A stretch of DNA of 64,000 nucleotides. Source: Blastococcus fimeti. Its GTDB lineage: Bacteria; Actinomycetota; Actinomycetes; Mycobacteriales; Geodermatophilaceae. A program made the translations under genes and the position numbers. The notes below the pieces were generated by a model, which searched no databases, was not told where the DNA came from, and worked only from the letters and a program-made list of their open reading frames with translations. This document shows, in pieces, positions 8,730 through 17,078 of this stretch; the stretch's first letter is position 1; the number at the start of each line of letters is the position of its first letter. The DNA is taken from positions 186,001 to 250,000 of the forward strand of contig FNAW01000002.1 in assembly GCA_900102115.1 (NCBI GenBank), given 5' to 3'.

Positions 8730-9455
8730 TCAGCCGGCCGGCAGCTCCGCGCGCAGGTGCTCGTCGAGGAACCGCAGGATCCGCGCCCAGGCGTCCTCGG
8801 CGGAGGGCTGGTGGTAGTTCAGGCCGGCCACCTTCTCCAGCACGCTGAACGGGCCAAGGTTGTGCCGGTTCAGGAAGGAGTGCCCGGCGTCCGGGTACTC
8901 CTTGACGTCGTGGGTCACCCCGAGCCGGGTGAGGGTCCCCTCGAGCTCGGCGGCCGCGCCGCGGAACATCCGGTCCCGCTTGCCGTAGCTCGCCACGATC
9001 GGGCAGGCGCCCGCGAGCACCTCCTCGGCGTTCTTCGGGACGGCGCCGTAGTTGGCCGCGGAGGCGTCGAAGCCGCGGGTGGCCGCCAGCAGCGCGAACC
9101 CGCCGCCCATGCAGAACCCGACGACGCCGACCCGGCCGGTCGTGTCCGCACGGTCGACCAGCCACCGGCGGGTCGCCTCCAGGTCACCGAAGGCCGCACC
9201 CTGCCCCTGCAGCATCGCCCGGAAGGTGGAGCGCAGGCAGCGCAGCGCCCCGCCGGCGGTGAAGAGGTCCGGCGCCACCGCCAGGAAGCCGGCGGCGGCG
9301 AGCCGGTCGGCCTGCTGCCGGATGTCGTCGGTCAGGCCGAGCGCCTCGTGCACGACGACGACGGCCGGCCACGGCCCCTCCCCCGTCGGCGGCACCGCCA
9401 GGTACCCGCGCAGCTCGGGTGCGCTCTCGGCGCCGGGGATGGAGATGTCGGGCAC
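8730..9455 (-). CDS. Dienelactone hydrolase family protein
   Basis: 241 residues. Family marks: VVVVHEALGLTDDIRQQADRLA, FLAVAPDLF, the Cys nucleophile elbow VGFCMGGGFALL and a late DAGHSFLN with the catalytic His. The Cys-centred GFCMGG is typical of carboxymethylenebutenolidase-like enzymes, which open lactone rings in chloro-aromatic breakdown; many genomic homologues have other, unknown ester substrates. It is convergent with yihY (13 bp between stops) and lies 39 bp downstream of the thioesterase on the same strand. Confidence 0.88.
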   Translation of the reverse strand: MPDISIPGAESAPELRGYLAVPPTGEGPWPAVVVVHEALGLTDDIRQQADRLAAAGFLAVAPDLFTAGGALRCLRSTFRAMLQGQGAAFGDLEATRRWLVDRADTTGRVGVVGFCMGGGFALLAATRGFDASAANYGAVPKNAEEVLAGACPIVASYGKRDRMFRGAAAELEGTLTRLGVTHDVKEYPDAGHSFLNRHNLGPFSVLEKVAGLNYHQPSAEDAWARILRFLDEHLRAELPAG

Positions 9456-9494
9456 GGGGCCTCCGGGAGAGGTGCGGGCAGGGCGGACGGACGA

Positions 9495-10322
9495 CTAGCT
9501 GCCCGGGCGGAACGGGTTCTTGCCCGCCCGGAACAGCGTCTCCTGCGTGAAGCTGGCGGCCAGCGTGCCGCCCGCGGTGAAGATCGCACCGGTGTACCAG
9601 CCGCGTCCACCCGCGACCGTGCCCGGCTCCATGTCCATGAGCACCCACTCGTCCAGCGGCGCGTGCCGGTGGAACCAGACGGCGTGGTCGAGGGTCGGCC
9701 CCGGGCTCGCCTCGTCCTGTGGCATGTTCGCCAGCCCCGTGCCGATGTCGGACAGGTAGGTCAGCACGCAGGCGTGCACGAGCTGGTCGTCGGGCAGCGG
9801 CACCGTCGTCCGCGCCCAGAAACGGGTGGGCAGCCGCCAGCCGGGGTCGGACCGGCCGGGCCGGCGGCTCTCCATGGTGAACAGCCGCGGCATGCCGTGG
9901 CTCGTCAGCGTCTCGGGCGCCTCGACCTCGGGCATCTCCTGCACGGGGATGTCCGGTCCGGCGCCACCGGCGTGGAAGGACGCCGCCATGCTGAAGATGA
10001 CCTCGCCGCCCTGCACCGCGACCACCCGGCGGGCGGAGAACGAGCCGCCGTCGCGGTCGCGCTCCACGCGGAAGATCGTCGGCCGGGCGGCGTCCCCGCT
10101 GCGCAGGAAGTAGCCGTGGAGCGAGTGCGGCAGACGGCCCTCGCCGACGGTGAGCCCAGCGGCGAGCAGAGCCTGCGCGGCGACCTGGCCGCCGTACAGC
10201 GGGAAGGGGTCGGCGAAGACCAGCGTGCTGCGGTAGAGGTCGCGGTCGATCTCCTCGAGGTCGAGGACGTCGAGCACCGTCGGCTCGGACTCTCCTGGGG
10301 CGGTCCCGGGCTCGCGCTGCAC
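9495..10322 (-). CDS. tesB: Acyl-CoA thioesterase II (TesB-like)
   Basis: 275 residues with two hot-dog domains: TLVFADPFPLYGGQVAAQAL (first helix region) and PLHSLHGYFLR-like sequence (LPHSLHGYFLRSGDAARP), then the second half with LTYLSDIGTGLANMP, DHAVWFHRHAPLDEWVLMD and GRGWYTGAIFTAGGTLAAS. It hydrolyses medium- to long-chain acyl-CoAs. GTG 10322 is preceded by GAGGAGGAACCA, a strong ribosome binding site, which decides the start; the frame is open far upstream but that part is the shadow of the opposite-strand dehydrogenase. Confidence 0.88.
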   Translation of the reverse strand: MQREPGTAPGESEPTVLDVLDLEEIDRDLYRSTLVFADPFPLYGGQVAAQALLAAGLTVGEGRLPHSLHGYFLRSGDAARPTIFRVERDRDGGSFSARRVVAVQGGEVIFSMAASFHAGGAGPDIPVQEMPEVEAPETLTSHGMPRLFTMESRRPGRSDPGWRLPTRFWARTTVPLPDDQLVHACVLTYLSDIGTGLANMPQDEASPGPTLDHAVWFHRHAPLDEWVLMDMEPGTVAGGRGWYTGAIFTAGGTLAASFTQETLFRAGKNPFRPGS

Positions 10323-10466
10323 TGGTTCCTCCTCGGTCGGGATCGGATCGCCGCCGCGACGATACGGACGTGGGGGTGCGACGCACGTCACCGGTTCACC
10401 AGCAGACTGTCCGCCGACCCGTCCACGACCAGCCGGCGCTCCCCCGGCGACGAGAGGCAGTGCTCC

Positions 10467-11519
10467 GTGACAGGAACGATGCGCGCACAGCGGTTCTACA
10501 AGGCCACCGGCGAGTGGGCGGTGGAGGACGTGCCCATCCCGGAGCCGGGCCCCGGCCAGGTGTTGATCAAGGTGGAGTACTGCGGCATCTGCCACTCCGA
10601 CCTCACCCTGATCGCAGGGGGCTTCGGCGGGATGAACGTCCCCGACGTCGTCACGCAGGGGCACGAGGCGTCCGGGACGATCGCCGCCCTGGGTCCGGGC
10701 GTGACCGGTTGGTCGGTCGGCGACCGCGTGATCCCCGCCGCCGGGCGCCCGTGCGGGCGGTGCGCGAACTGCCTCCGGGGCGGCGCCGCCGGTCCGTGCC
10801 TGCAGATCGAGCTGATGGCGTTCGCCTACGACGGCGCGTGGGCCGAGTACACGCTCGCCGGTGCCTTCGGTCTCACGCAGGTGCCCGACGGGGTGCCGAT
10901 GGACCAGGCCGCGATCCTGGCCGACGCGGTCTCCACCCCCTTCGGTGCGGTCGTGCACACGGCGCAGGTCCGCATCGGCGAGGCCGTCGGCGTCTGGGGC
11001 GTGGGCGGCATCGGCACCCACATCGTGCAGCTGGCCCGGCTTGTCGGCGCCCACCCGATCATCGCCGTTGACATCGAGGAGGACGTGCGCGAGCGCTCGC
11101 TGGAGCTCGGCGCCGACCACGCCTTCGACTCCCGCGACCCCGACCTGGCGGCGAAGATCGCCGAGGTCACCCGCGGCCGGATGCTCGACGTCGCCTTCGA
11201 CGCCGTCGGCCTCAAGGTCACCTTCGAGCAGGGCCTGGCGCTGCTCGCGAACGGCGGCCGGGTCGTCGTCGTCGGGCTGAGCGGCCAGGAGGTGACGCTC
11301 GGGACGACGGCCGGCTTCGGGCTCTCCCGGAAGCAGGCCATGGGGCACCTCGGCTACCAGACCACCGACATCGGCACCCTGGTCCAGCTGGTGGCGGCGG
11401 GCCGGCTGGACCTGTCCCGCTCGGTCAGCGAGGTGGTCTCGCTCGAGGACGTCGGCGAGGGGATCCGGCGGCTGCACGAGCACGAGGGCAACCCCATCCG
11501 GATCCTCGTCAAGCCCTGA
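10467..11519 (+). CDS. Zinc-dependent alcohol dehydrogenase (MDR family)
   Basis: 350 residues. Catalytic-zinc region EYCGICHSDLTLIAGG, GHEASGTI with the His-Glu pair, and four structural-zinc cysteines in GRPCGRCANCLRGGAAGPC; coenzyme motif GVWGVGGIGTHIVQLARL and acidic residue in AVDIEEDV (NAD-type). The length matches the ADH class. GTG 10467 is preferred (purine-rich AGAGG upstream); an ATG four codons later is an alternative. It is divergent from tesB and is followed by a 12-bp perfect hairpin at 11532-11559. Confidence 0.9.
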   Translation: MTGTMRAQRFYKATGEWAVEDVPIPEPGPGQVLIKVEYCGICHSDLTLIAGGFGGMNVPDVVTQGHEASGTIAALGPGVTGWSVGDRVIPAAGRPCGRCANCLRGGAAGPCLQIELMAFAYDGAWAEYTLAGAFGLTQVPDGVPMDQAAILADAVSTPFGAVVHTAQVRIGEAVGVWGVGGIGTHIVQLARLVGAHPIIAVDIEEDVRERSLELGADHAFDSRDPDLAAKIAEVTRGRMLDVAFDAVGLKVTFEQGLALLANGGRVVVVGLSGQEVTLGTTAGFGLSRKQAMGHLGYQTTDIGTLVQLVAAGRLDLSRSVSEVVSLEDVGEGIRRLHEHEGNPIRILVKP

Positions 11520-11531
11520 ACGGCCGCTGAT

Positions 11532-11559
11532 CGGCGGTGCGACGCAGGTCGCACCGCCG
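11532..11559 (+). terminator. Hairpin after alcohol dehydrogenase
   Basis: A perfect 12-bp inverted repeat, CGGCGGTGCGAC and GTCGCACCGCCG, separated by the four-base loop GCAG, begins 13 bases after the dehydrogenase stop. No T-run follows, so it is a GC-rich actinobacterial hairpin terminator or a structured leader for the helicase gene downstream. Confidence 0.65.
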
Positions 11560-11707
11560 GTCCGTGGACAATGGGGGCTGCCCGCGCGGGCCCGGAGAGC
11601 AGACAGCCCCGGGCATGAACCCGCCGCCCCCGCTGTTGCTCCGTGTGACGGTCCGCCTGCGATGGCGTCGACCCCACCCCCAGACGAGCCCGTTCGAAGG
11701 ACACTGC

Positions 11708-13522
11708 TTGCCCGAGATCCAGCCCCGGCCCGCCACACCGTTGCCGACGGTCCGCCGCCGCGAACGCTCCGCCGGTCGCCAGAACGCCGCCCGCGACGCC
11801 GACCGCGCGGCCGCCCGCGAGGAGAAGCTGGCGCAGCAGAGCTGGGTGGAGGGCGCCGAGCCCGCGCTGCCCACCCGCACCACCCGGCCCGAGGACGTCG
11901 TCTTCCACCTCGGCCCCACCAACTCCGGCAAGACCTACGAGTCGCTGCAGGCGCTGGCCAAGGCCGGCTCCGGCGTCTACGCCGCCCCGCTGCGCCAGCT
12001 GGCCCACGAGGCCTACGCCAAGCTCTCCGCCCTGCTGCCCGAGGGCACGGTCGGGCTGTCGACCGGCGAGGAGGAGATCGACCCCAACGCGGCGATCGTC
12101 TGCTGCACCGTCGAGAAGGCGCCCCCGCGCGGCGAGATGCTGGTCCTCGACGAGGCGCACTGGGTCACCGACCCCGACCGCGGCCACCACTGGGCGCGGC
12201 TGCTGCTCACCGGCGAGTACCGCACGATGCACCTGATCTCCGCCGCCGAGGCCTACCTGGTGCTCAAGCCGCTGGTCTCCGACGCCGAGCACGTCGAGGT
12301 CGTCAACCACAAGCGGCTGTCCCGGCTCGACGTGCTGCGCGCCCCGGTGCGCCCCGAGGCCGTGCGCCCGCAGACCCTCGTCGTCGCCTTCTCGCGCAAG
12401 ACCGTCTACGCCGCGGCCGCCGAACTCGACCAGCACCGGCCCGGCAAGGTCGGCGTCCTCTACGGCGCCCTGCCCCCGGCCACCCGCCGCGAGGTCATCG
12501 AACGCTTCACCGAGGGCGCGCTCGACGTCCTGGTGACCACCGACGTGATCGGGCACGGCATCAACGTGCCGGCGACCAGCGTGCTGTTCGCCGAGACCTC
12601 GAAGTTCGACGGCCAGGAGGTCCGGCCGCTGCGCACCTGGGAGGCCGCCCAGATCGCCGGCCGGGCCGGCCGCTACGGGCTCACCGGACACGGCACCGTC
12701 GGCATCCTGATCGGCATCAGCGGGCTCAAGCCCGTGGGCGGTCTGGTCGCGAACGGCGCCGCCGTGGCCCGCGGCGACGAGATGAGCGACCTGCCCAAGC
12801 GCGCGCCGCGGCTGCGGCCCGAGCTGGAGGACCTCGGCGCGTTCGAGGCCGTCGACCTCCCCGAGGCGCTGACCCGCTGGATGGCCTGGGCGCGCGCCGC
12901 GACCCGCGACGAGGCGATGACCGCCGACGACGTCACCAGCCTGGTGCTGCGGGTGCACGCGCTGCTGCCGCTGCTGCGCGGCCCGCTCGGTGCGGCCGGC
13001 GACCTCCAGACGGTGTGGCGCCTGGTCAACCTGGCGATCGACTACAACCCCCCGCGCCGCACGCGCTGGCTGGTGCTCGCGCGCGCCGCGCTCGAGCACG
13101 CCGTCGGCCTGCCGGTGCAGCCCGAGACGGTGCTGCCCGACGTCCCGCGCGGCGGGACCGTCGAGGAGTACGAGCAGGCCGCGGCCGCTGCCCGCGACGC
13201 CCAGACGCTGCTGCGCCAGTTCCCCGGTGTCGGCGGCCTGGACAGCGACGACGCCGCCTGGGTCGAGGAGGAGTGCGCGGAGATGATCACCGAGCTGCTC
13301 CCCGACGCCATCGCCCTCGGCCGGTCGGGCAAGTGCACGACCTGCGGGACGGCGATCGCCCCCTGGTTCACCACCTGCCGTCCGTGCAGCGGCGCTCCCG
13401 CCGGCCGTGCGGGCGGGGACCGCGACCGCCGTCCCGGTGGCCAGCGGGCCGCGGGCCGCGCCGCCGGCCGTTCCCTCGGCGGGCGCCAGGGCGGACCGCG
13501 GGGACGCTCCCGCCGGGGCTGA
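11708..13522 (+). CDS. SUV3-like superfamily 2 RNA helicase with C-terminal zinc motif and RG-rich tail
   Basis: 604 residues from a TTG start (GAAGGA six bases upstream). Motif I is GPTNSGKT (Lys about 75), motif II DEAH (148-151), motif VI QIAGRAGRYG, and the helicase core continues with TTDVIGHGINVP. GPTNSGKT and AGRAGRYG are the signature of SUV3, the mitochondrial degradosome helicase, rather than DEAD-box or DEAH ribosomal helicases. After the core comes a SUV3-type helical region (about 430-530), a four-Cys motif (C543-x2-C546-x10-C557-x2-C560) and an Arg/Gly-rich tail of about 45 residues. Likely unwinds structured RNA for decay. An ATG at 11537 is in frame, but the added part is low quality. 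Confidence 0.85.
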   Translation: MPEIQPRPATPLPTVRRRERSAGRQNAARDADRAAAREEKLAQQSWVEGAEPALPTRTTRPEDVVFHLGPTNSGKTYESLQALAKAGSGVYAAPLRQLAHEAYAKLSALLPEGTVGLSTGEEEIDPNAAIVCCTVEKAPPRGEMLVLDEAHWVTDPDRGHHWARLLLTGEYRTMHLISAAEAYLVLKPLVSDAEHVEVVNHKRLSRLDVLRAPVRPEAVRPQTLVVAFSRKTVYAAAAELDQHRPGKVGVLYGALPPATRREVIERFTEGALDVLVTTDVIGHGINVPATSVLFAETSKFDGQEVRPLRTWEAAQIAGRAGRYGLTGHGTVGILIGISGLKPVGGLVANGAAVARGDEMSDLPKRAPRLRPELEDLGAFEAVDLPEALTRWMAWARAATRDEAMTADDVTSLVLRVHALLPLLRGPLGAAGDLQTVWRLVNLAIDYNPPRRTRWLVLARAALEHAVGLPVQPETVLPDVPRGGTVEEYEQAAAAARDAQTLLRQFPGVGGLDSDDAAWVEEECAEMITELLPDAIALGRSGKCTTCGTAIAPWFTTCRPCSGAPAGRAGGDRDRRPGGQRAAGRAAGRSLGGRQGGPRGRSRRG

Positions 13523-13568
13523 TCCGCCCGGCCCCGCGCCGTCCCTCTCGGGCGCGCACGATGGCGAC

Positions 13569-13856
13569 ATGCACCTGCTGCTGGAGTACGCCCTCGCGCC
13601 CGACTACCTCGAGCGTCGTGCGGCCCTGCGCGAGCAGCACCTCGCCCTGGTCCGAGCCGCCCACGAGCGGGGCGAGCTGCTGCTCGCGGGCGCGCTGCCC
13701 GACCCCTACGACCGTGCGCTGCTGATCTGGACCGCCCCCCGGGACGTGGTCGAGCGGTTCGCCGCAGCGGACCCGTACGTCGTCCACGGGCTCGTCACCG
13801 GCTGGAGCGTCCGCGAGTGGAACGTCGTCGTCGGCGGGGCGGACGGCTCGCGCTGA
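13569..13856 (+). CDS. YciI-like family protein
   Basis: 95 residues with the YciI/YCII-related alpha-beta fold: LLEYALAPDYLERRAALREQH, HERGELLLAGALPDP, DVVERFAAADPYVVHGLVTGW and the C-terminal VREWNVV. The conserved His in REQH and the Asp of ADPY match the putative active site of the family, whose role is unknown apart from a few dehydrochlorinase-like members. It lies 46 bp downstream of the helicase on the same strand and converges on the TSUP gene. A CACGAT six bases before the ATG suggests a possible leaderless transcript. Confidence 0.85.
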   Translation: MHLLLEYALAPDYLERRAALREQHLALVRAAHERGELLLAGALPDPYDRALLIWTAPRDVVERFAAADPYVVHGLVTGWSVREWNVVVGGADGSR

Positions 13857-13871
13857 CCGACGTCCGGCCGC

Positions 13872-14696
13872 TCACTGCAGATGCGGGCGGATGTTCTCCT
13901 GCCAGACGTCCCAGCCGACCCGGAGCACCAGCGCGCTGACGACGACCAGGAACGCGACCCGGATGAAGCCGCTGCCGCGCGCCGTGGCGGTGCGCGCACC
14001 CAGGTAGCCGCCGAGCATGTTCGCCGCACCCAGCATCAGCCCCAGGCCCCAGTAGACGGCGCCGTGCGGCACGAAGAACAGCAGGGCCCCGAGGTTGGTG
14101 GCGCAGTTGACGATCTTCGCCTTGGCGCTGGCGTCGAGGAACGCGTAGCCCAGCAGCGACACCATCGCGAACACGAGGAACGACCCGGTGCCGGGCCCGA
14201 GGATCCCGTCGTAGAAGCCGATGGCCAGGCCGATGAGCGCCGCCGTCCCGTGGTGCCGGCGTCCGGAGTGCCGGAGTGCGGTGACGTCGCCCAACGCCGG
14301 CCGCAGCAGGGTGAACGCCCCGATGCCGACGAGGGCGACCACGATGACCGGCTTGAACACGCTCGCCGGCAGCAGCGAGGCGACCGAGGCGCCGCCGAAG
14401 CTGCCGACGAGCGCGACGGCCGCCATGGGCAGCGCGGTCCGCAGGTCGGGGCGCACGCGGCGGTAGTAGGTGACCGCGCTGGTGGACGTGCCGAACACCG
14501 AGCCGAGCTTGTTGGTCGCCAGCGCCTCCACCGGGCTGATGCCCGGGACCAGCAGCAGCGCCGGCAGCTGCACCAGGCCGCCACCGCCGACGACGGCGTC
14601 GATGAACCCGGCCGTGAGCCCGGCGAGGAGCACGAACACCAGGGTCGCGACGCCCAGCCCGTCCGGCAGGACGTCCACCGCGAGCAGGTCGCTCAT
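13872..14696 (-). CDS. TSUP family (TauE/SafE) membrane transporter
   Basis: 274 residues, eight predicted membrane helices, with family motifs GLTAGFIDAVVGGGGLVQLPALL near the N-terminus and its inverted repeat IGLAIGFYDGILGPGTGSF in the second half. TauE/SafE proteins move sulfonates, sulfite or organic anions across the membrane; the substrate is not determinable. The ATG at 14696 is preceded by GGGGGAGGAGAGGG, an excellent ribosome binding site, so the longer frame to 14738 is rejected. Confidence 0.9.
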   Translation of the reverse strand: MSDLLAVDVLPDGLGVATLVFVLLAGLTAGFIDAVVGGGGLVQLPALLLVPGISPVEALATNKLGSVFGTSTSAVTYYRRVRPDLRTALPMAAVALVGSFGGASVASLLPASVFKPVIVVALVGIGAFTLLRPALGDVTALRHSGRRHHGTAALIGLAIGFYDGILGPGTGSFLVFAMVSLLGYAFLDASAKAKIVNCATNLGALLFFVPHGAVYWGLGLMLGAANMLGGYLGARTATARGSGFIRVAFLVVVSALVLRVGWDVWQENIRPHLQ

Positions 14697-14799
14697 CCCT
14701 CTCCTCCCCCGGCCCGCCGTCCCGGAGGGCCGGACCACCTCATCACGTCGGCCGGCCTCCCGGCGCAGTGCCCTGGACCGGCCCGGTTCCTGATCGGGG

Positions 14800-16440
14800 T
14801 CAGGACGCGTCCGCCCACGAGCGGACGACGGAGACGTCCAGCGGGAAGTCGACCGGGAACGACCCGAAGAGCAGCCGGCCCGCGCCCGCCGCGGCCTGCC
14901 GCATGGCCTCGGTCACCTCGGGCACCAGGTGCTCGGGGGTGTGCACGACCACCTCGTCGTGGAGGAAGAACACCAGGTGCGGCCGCGCCGCCAGCTCCCC
15001 CTCCCCCAGCTCCCACAGCCGGTTGCGCAGATCGGCCAGCCAGCACAGCGCCCACTCCGCCGCCGTCCCCTGGACGACGAAGTTGCGGGTGAACCGGCCC
15101 CAGGCGCGGCGGTGGCGGTCGCGGTCCTCGCGGGGGCCGGCCTCGTCGGGCGCCTCCCCGAGGACGGCGCCGTCCGCCCCGGCGGCGGCCGGGCGCGGCG
15201 ACCCCCGGCCGAGCAGCGTGCGCACCACCTCGCCCCGCTCGCCCGCGCGGGCCGCCTCCTCCACCAGGCCGATGGCCCGCGGATAGCGGCGGGTCAGCCG
15301 CGGCATCATCCGCCCGCTCTCGCCCCGGGTGGCTCCGTACAGGGCGCCGAGCATGCCGACCTTGGCCTCGGCGCGGGTGGCCACCACGCCCGCGGCGACG
15401 ATCCCCTGGTAGAGGTCGGCTCCCCGGGCGGCGTCGGCCATCGCCGAGTCCCCGCTCATCCCGGCCAGCACCCGCGGCTCGAGCTGCGCGACGTCGGCGA
15501 CGACGAACCGCCAGCCCTCGTCGGCGATCGCCGCCGGGCGCACCTGGGTCGGCATCGACAGCGCTCCCCCGCCGTTGGAGGCCCAGCGCCCGGTGACGAC
15601 GCCGCCCGGCACGAACCACGACCGGAACCGGCCGCCGCTCACCCACGCGTCGAGCCAGGCCCAGCCGTTGGCCGTCAGCAGCCGGGAGAGCTTGCGGTAC
15701 TCCAGCAGCGCGGGCATCGCCGGGTGCTCGACCTGCTCGAGGGTCCAGGAACGGGTGTCCGGCACCGCCAGCCCGGCGGTGTGCAGGGCGCGCAGCAGGT
15801 CCGCCGGCGAATCGGGGTTCAGCCCGGGTGCCCCCAGCGCGGACCGGACCTCCGCGGCCAGCCGCTCCAGCACGACCGGCCGCTGCCCCGCCGGCGGCCG
15901 CGGACCGAGCAGCTCGGTGAGCAGCCGGTCGTGGACGTCGGCCCGCCAGGGCAGCCCGGCGAAGGTCATCTCGGCGGCGACCAGCGCGCCGGAGGACTCG
16001 GCGGCCAGCAGCAGCCCCAGCCGGCCGCGCTCCGCCGACGCGGCCAGGGCGGCCTGCTGGCGGTCGTGCTCGGCGGCCGGGTCCAGCCGGTCGGCCGGGT
16101 CCTCGGGCGGGAACAGCCCGGGGTCGACGGCGGTCACCGGCTGCAGCGCGTCCCAGCCGCGCGTCTCGTCGTCGACGAGCAGGGCCTGGTCGACGAACGG
16201 GGACCGCCGGAGCAGCGCGTGGCACAGGCGCAGGTCGGTGCACCGCGCCACCCGGACGCCCCGCGCCAGCAGCGCCGGGTACCAGCGGGTCGTGTCGTCC
16301 CAGATCCAGCGCACCGGCTCGGACCCGGCCTCGTGCCCGGCGACGAACCCCGGCAGCTCGTCGCCGGCCAGACGGACGACGACGTCCCCCTCCCGGGCCT
16401 CGACCTCGCCGTCGCGGCGCACGAGGACGATCCGGTTCAC
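14800..16440 (-). CDS. Bifunctional 3'-5' exonuclease/DNA polymerase, family A
   Basis: 546 residues. The C-terminal half has the three pol A motifs: motif A VVADVAQLEPRVLAGMSGD, motif B around RAEAKVGMLGALYGATRGES, and motif C VFFLHDEVVVHTP. The N-terminal 200 residues correspond to a degenerate exonuclease-like region (WDDTTRWYPALLARGVRVA; LLVDDETRGWDAL). This shortened polymerase, without a 5' nuclease domain, is found across actinobacteria beside the full polA; its cellular role is unclear, probably repair. The GTG start at 16440 is divergent from a small membrane protein gene 41 bp away. Confidence 0.88.
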   Translation of the reverse strand: MNRIVLVRRDGEVEAREGDVVVRLAGDELPGFVAGHEAGSEPVRWIWDDTTRWYPALLARGVRVARCTDLRLCHALLRRSPFVDQALLVDDETRGWDALQPVTAVDPGLFPPEDPADRLDPAAEHDRQQAALAASAERGRLGLLLAAESSGALVAAEMTFAGLPWRADVHDRLLTELLGPRPPAGQRPVVLERLAAEVRSALGAPGLNPDSPADLLRALHTAGLAVPDTRSWTLEQVEHPAMPALLEYRKLSRLLTANGWAWLDAWVSGGRFRSWFVPGGVVTGRWASNGGGALSMPTQVRPAAIADEGWRFVVADVAQLEPRVLAGMSGDSAMADAARGADLYQGIVAAGVVATRAEAKVGMLGALYGATRGESGRMMPRLTRRYPRAIGLVEEAARAGERGEVVRTLLGRGSPRPAAAGADGAVLGEAPDEAGPREDRDRHRRAWGRFTRNFVVQGTAAEWALCWLADLRNRLWELGEGELAARPHLVFFLHDEVVVHTPEHLVPEVTEAMRQAAAGAGRLLFGSFPVDFPLDVSVVRSWADAS

Positions 16441-16481
16441 CCCCGCAGTGTCCTCGACGGGTCCCGGGGTAGGACCCCTCC

Positions 16482-16673
16482 ATGGATGCCGTCTCGTTCG
16501 GGAAGGCCGGCCTGCAGGGCTGGCGAGCCAAGGTCGCCGATGTCGTGGCGACGCCGGTGGCGCGGCGGTCGGGCGCCACCGACGACCAGGTGCGGGCGGC
16601 CGTGGGGGCCGCGTTCTTCGTGCTGTCGGTCGTCTACGTCGTCCAGACGCTCCGGCAGCTGCAGCACGGCTAG
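16482..16673 (+). CDS. Small single-pass membrane protein, 63 aa
   Basis: 63 residues: a basic N-terminal half (KAGLQGWRAKVADVVATPVARR) with a short acidic turn, then one hydrophobic helix AAVGAAFFVLSVVYVVQTL and a short polar end. No family recognised. TAGGAC six bases before the ATG could be a -10 for a leaderless mRNA. The stop TAG is itself the first triplet of the TAGCCT box that precedes the next gene by five bases. Confidence 0.6.
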   Translation: MDAVSFGKAGLQGWRAKVADVVATPVARRSGATDDQVRAAVGAAFFVLSVVYVVQTLRQLQHG

Positions 16674-16681
16674 CCTGCGGC

Positions 16682-17044
16682 ATGGCTGTCGACCCGCGGG
16701 GCACCGATCTCAAGCGCTACCTGCAAGAGGATCCGGGCGGTCCGGTCGTGATGCTCAACCTGCTGCGCTACGCCGATGGCGGCCGGGCGTCCTACGAGCA
16801 GTACGCCGAGGCGCTGCGGACCACGTTCCTCCCCCGCTACGGCGGCGAGATCCTCTACGCCGGGTCGGGCTCCACCCCGCTGGTGGCCGAGGCGGGCCAG
16901 GACTGGGACGCGGTGCTGCTCATCCGCTATCCGTCCCGCCAGGCCTTCAGCCGGATGGTCGCCGACCCGGAGTACCAGCAGGTCACCGCGCTGCGGACCC
17001 GCGCGCTCACCGAGGCGGTGCTGCAGGCCACCACTCCCTGGTGA
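16682..17044 (+). CDS. DUF1330-like protein
   Basis: 120 residues with the ferredoxin-like fold of DUF1330: PVVMLNLLRYADGGRASYEQYAEAL, GGEILYAGSGSTPL, DWDAVLLIRYPSRQAFSRMV and DPEYQQVTALRTRAL. These are conserved family motifs; the function is unknown, probably a small dimeric oxygenase-like or binding domain. It starts nine bases after the small membrane protein, with TAGCCT five bases ahead of the ATG, so it may be both operonic and leaderless. Confidence 0.85.
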   Translation: MAVDPRGTDLKRYLQEDPGGPVVMLNLLRYADGGRASYEQYAEALRTTFLPRYGGEILYAGSGSTPLVAEAGQDWDAVLLIRYPSRQAFSRMVADPEYQQVTALRTRALTEAVLQATTPW

Positions 17045-17048
17045 GGGC

Positions 17049-17078
17049 ACCCTAACCACGGCGGACTAGGGTTCCCGC
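17049..17078 (+). promoter_or_regulatory. Probable leaderless promoter with inverted ACCCTA/TAGGGT arms
   Basis: TAGGGT at 17067-17072 fits an actinobacterial -10 box, and the ATG of the siderophore-interacting gene follows after only six bases, which implies a transcript without a leader. ACCCTA at 17049-17054 is its exact inverted copy, and the surrounding CACCCTAACC resembles half of a DtxR/IdeR iron box. Iron control would suit the gene but is inference. Confidence 0.5.

Noticed and set aside
8757..10466. Open frame extending the alcohol dehydrogenase upstream by 570 codons
   Set aside because: The added sequence is the complement of the hydrolase and thioesterase genes; the dehydrogenase aligns from GTG 10467.
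10323..11738. Open frame extending TesB upstream by over 470 codons
   Set aside because: It is antisense to the dehydrogenase, while a strong ribosome binding site marks GTG 10322 as the start.
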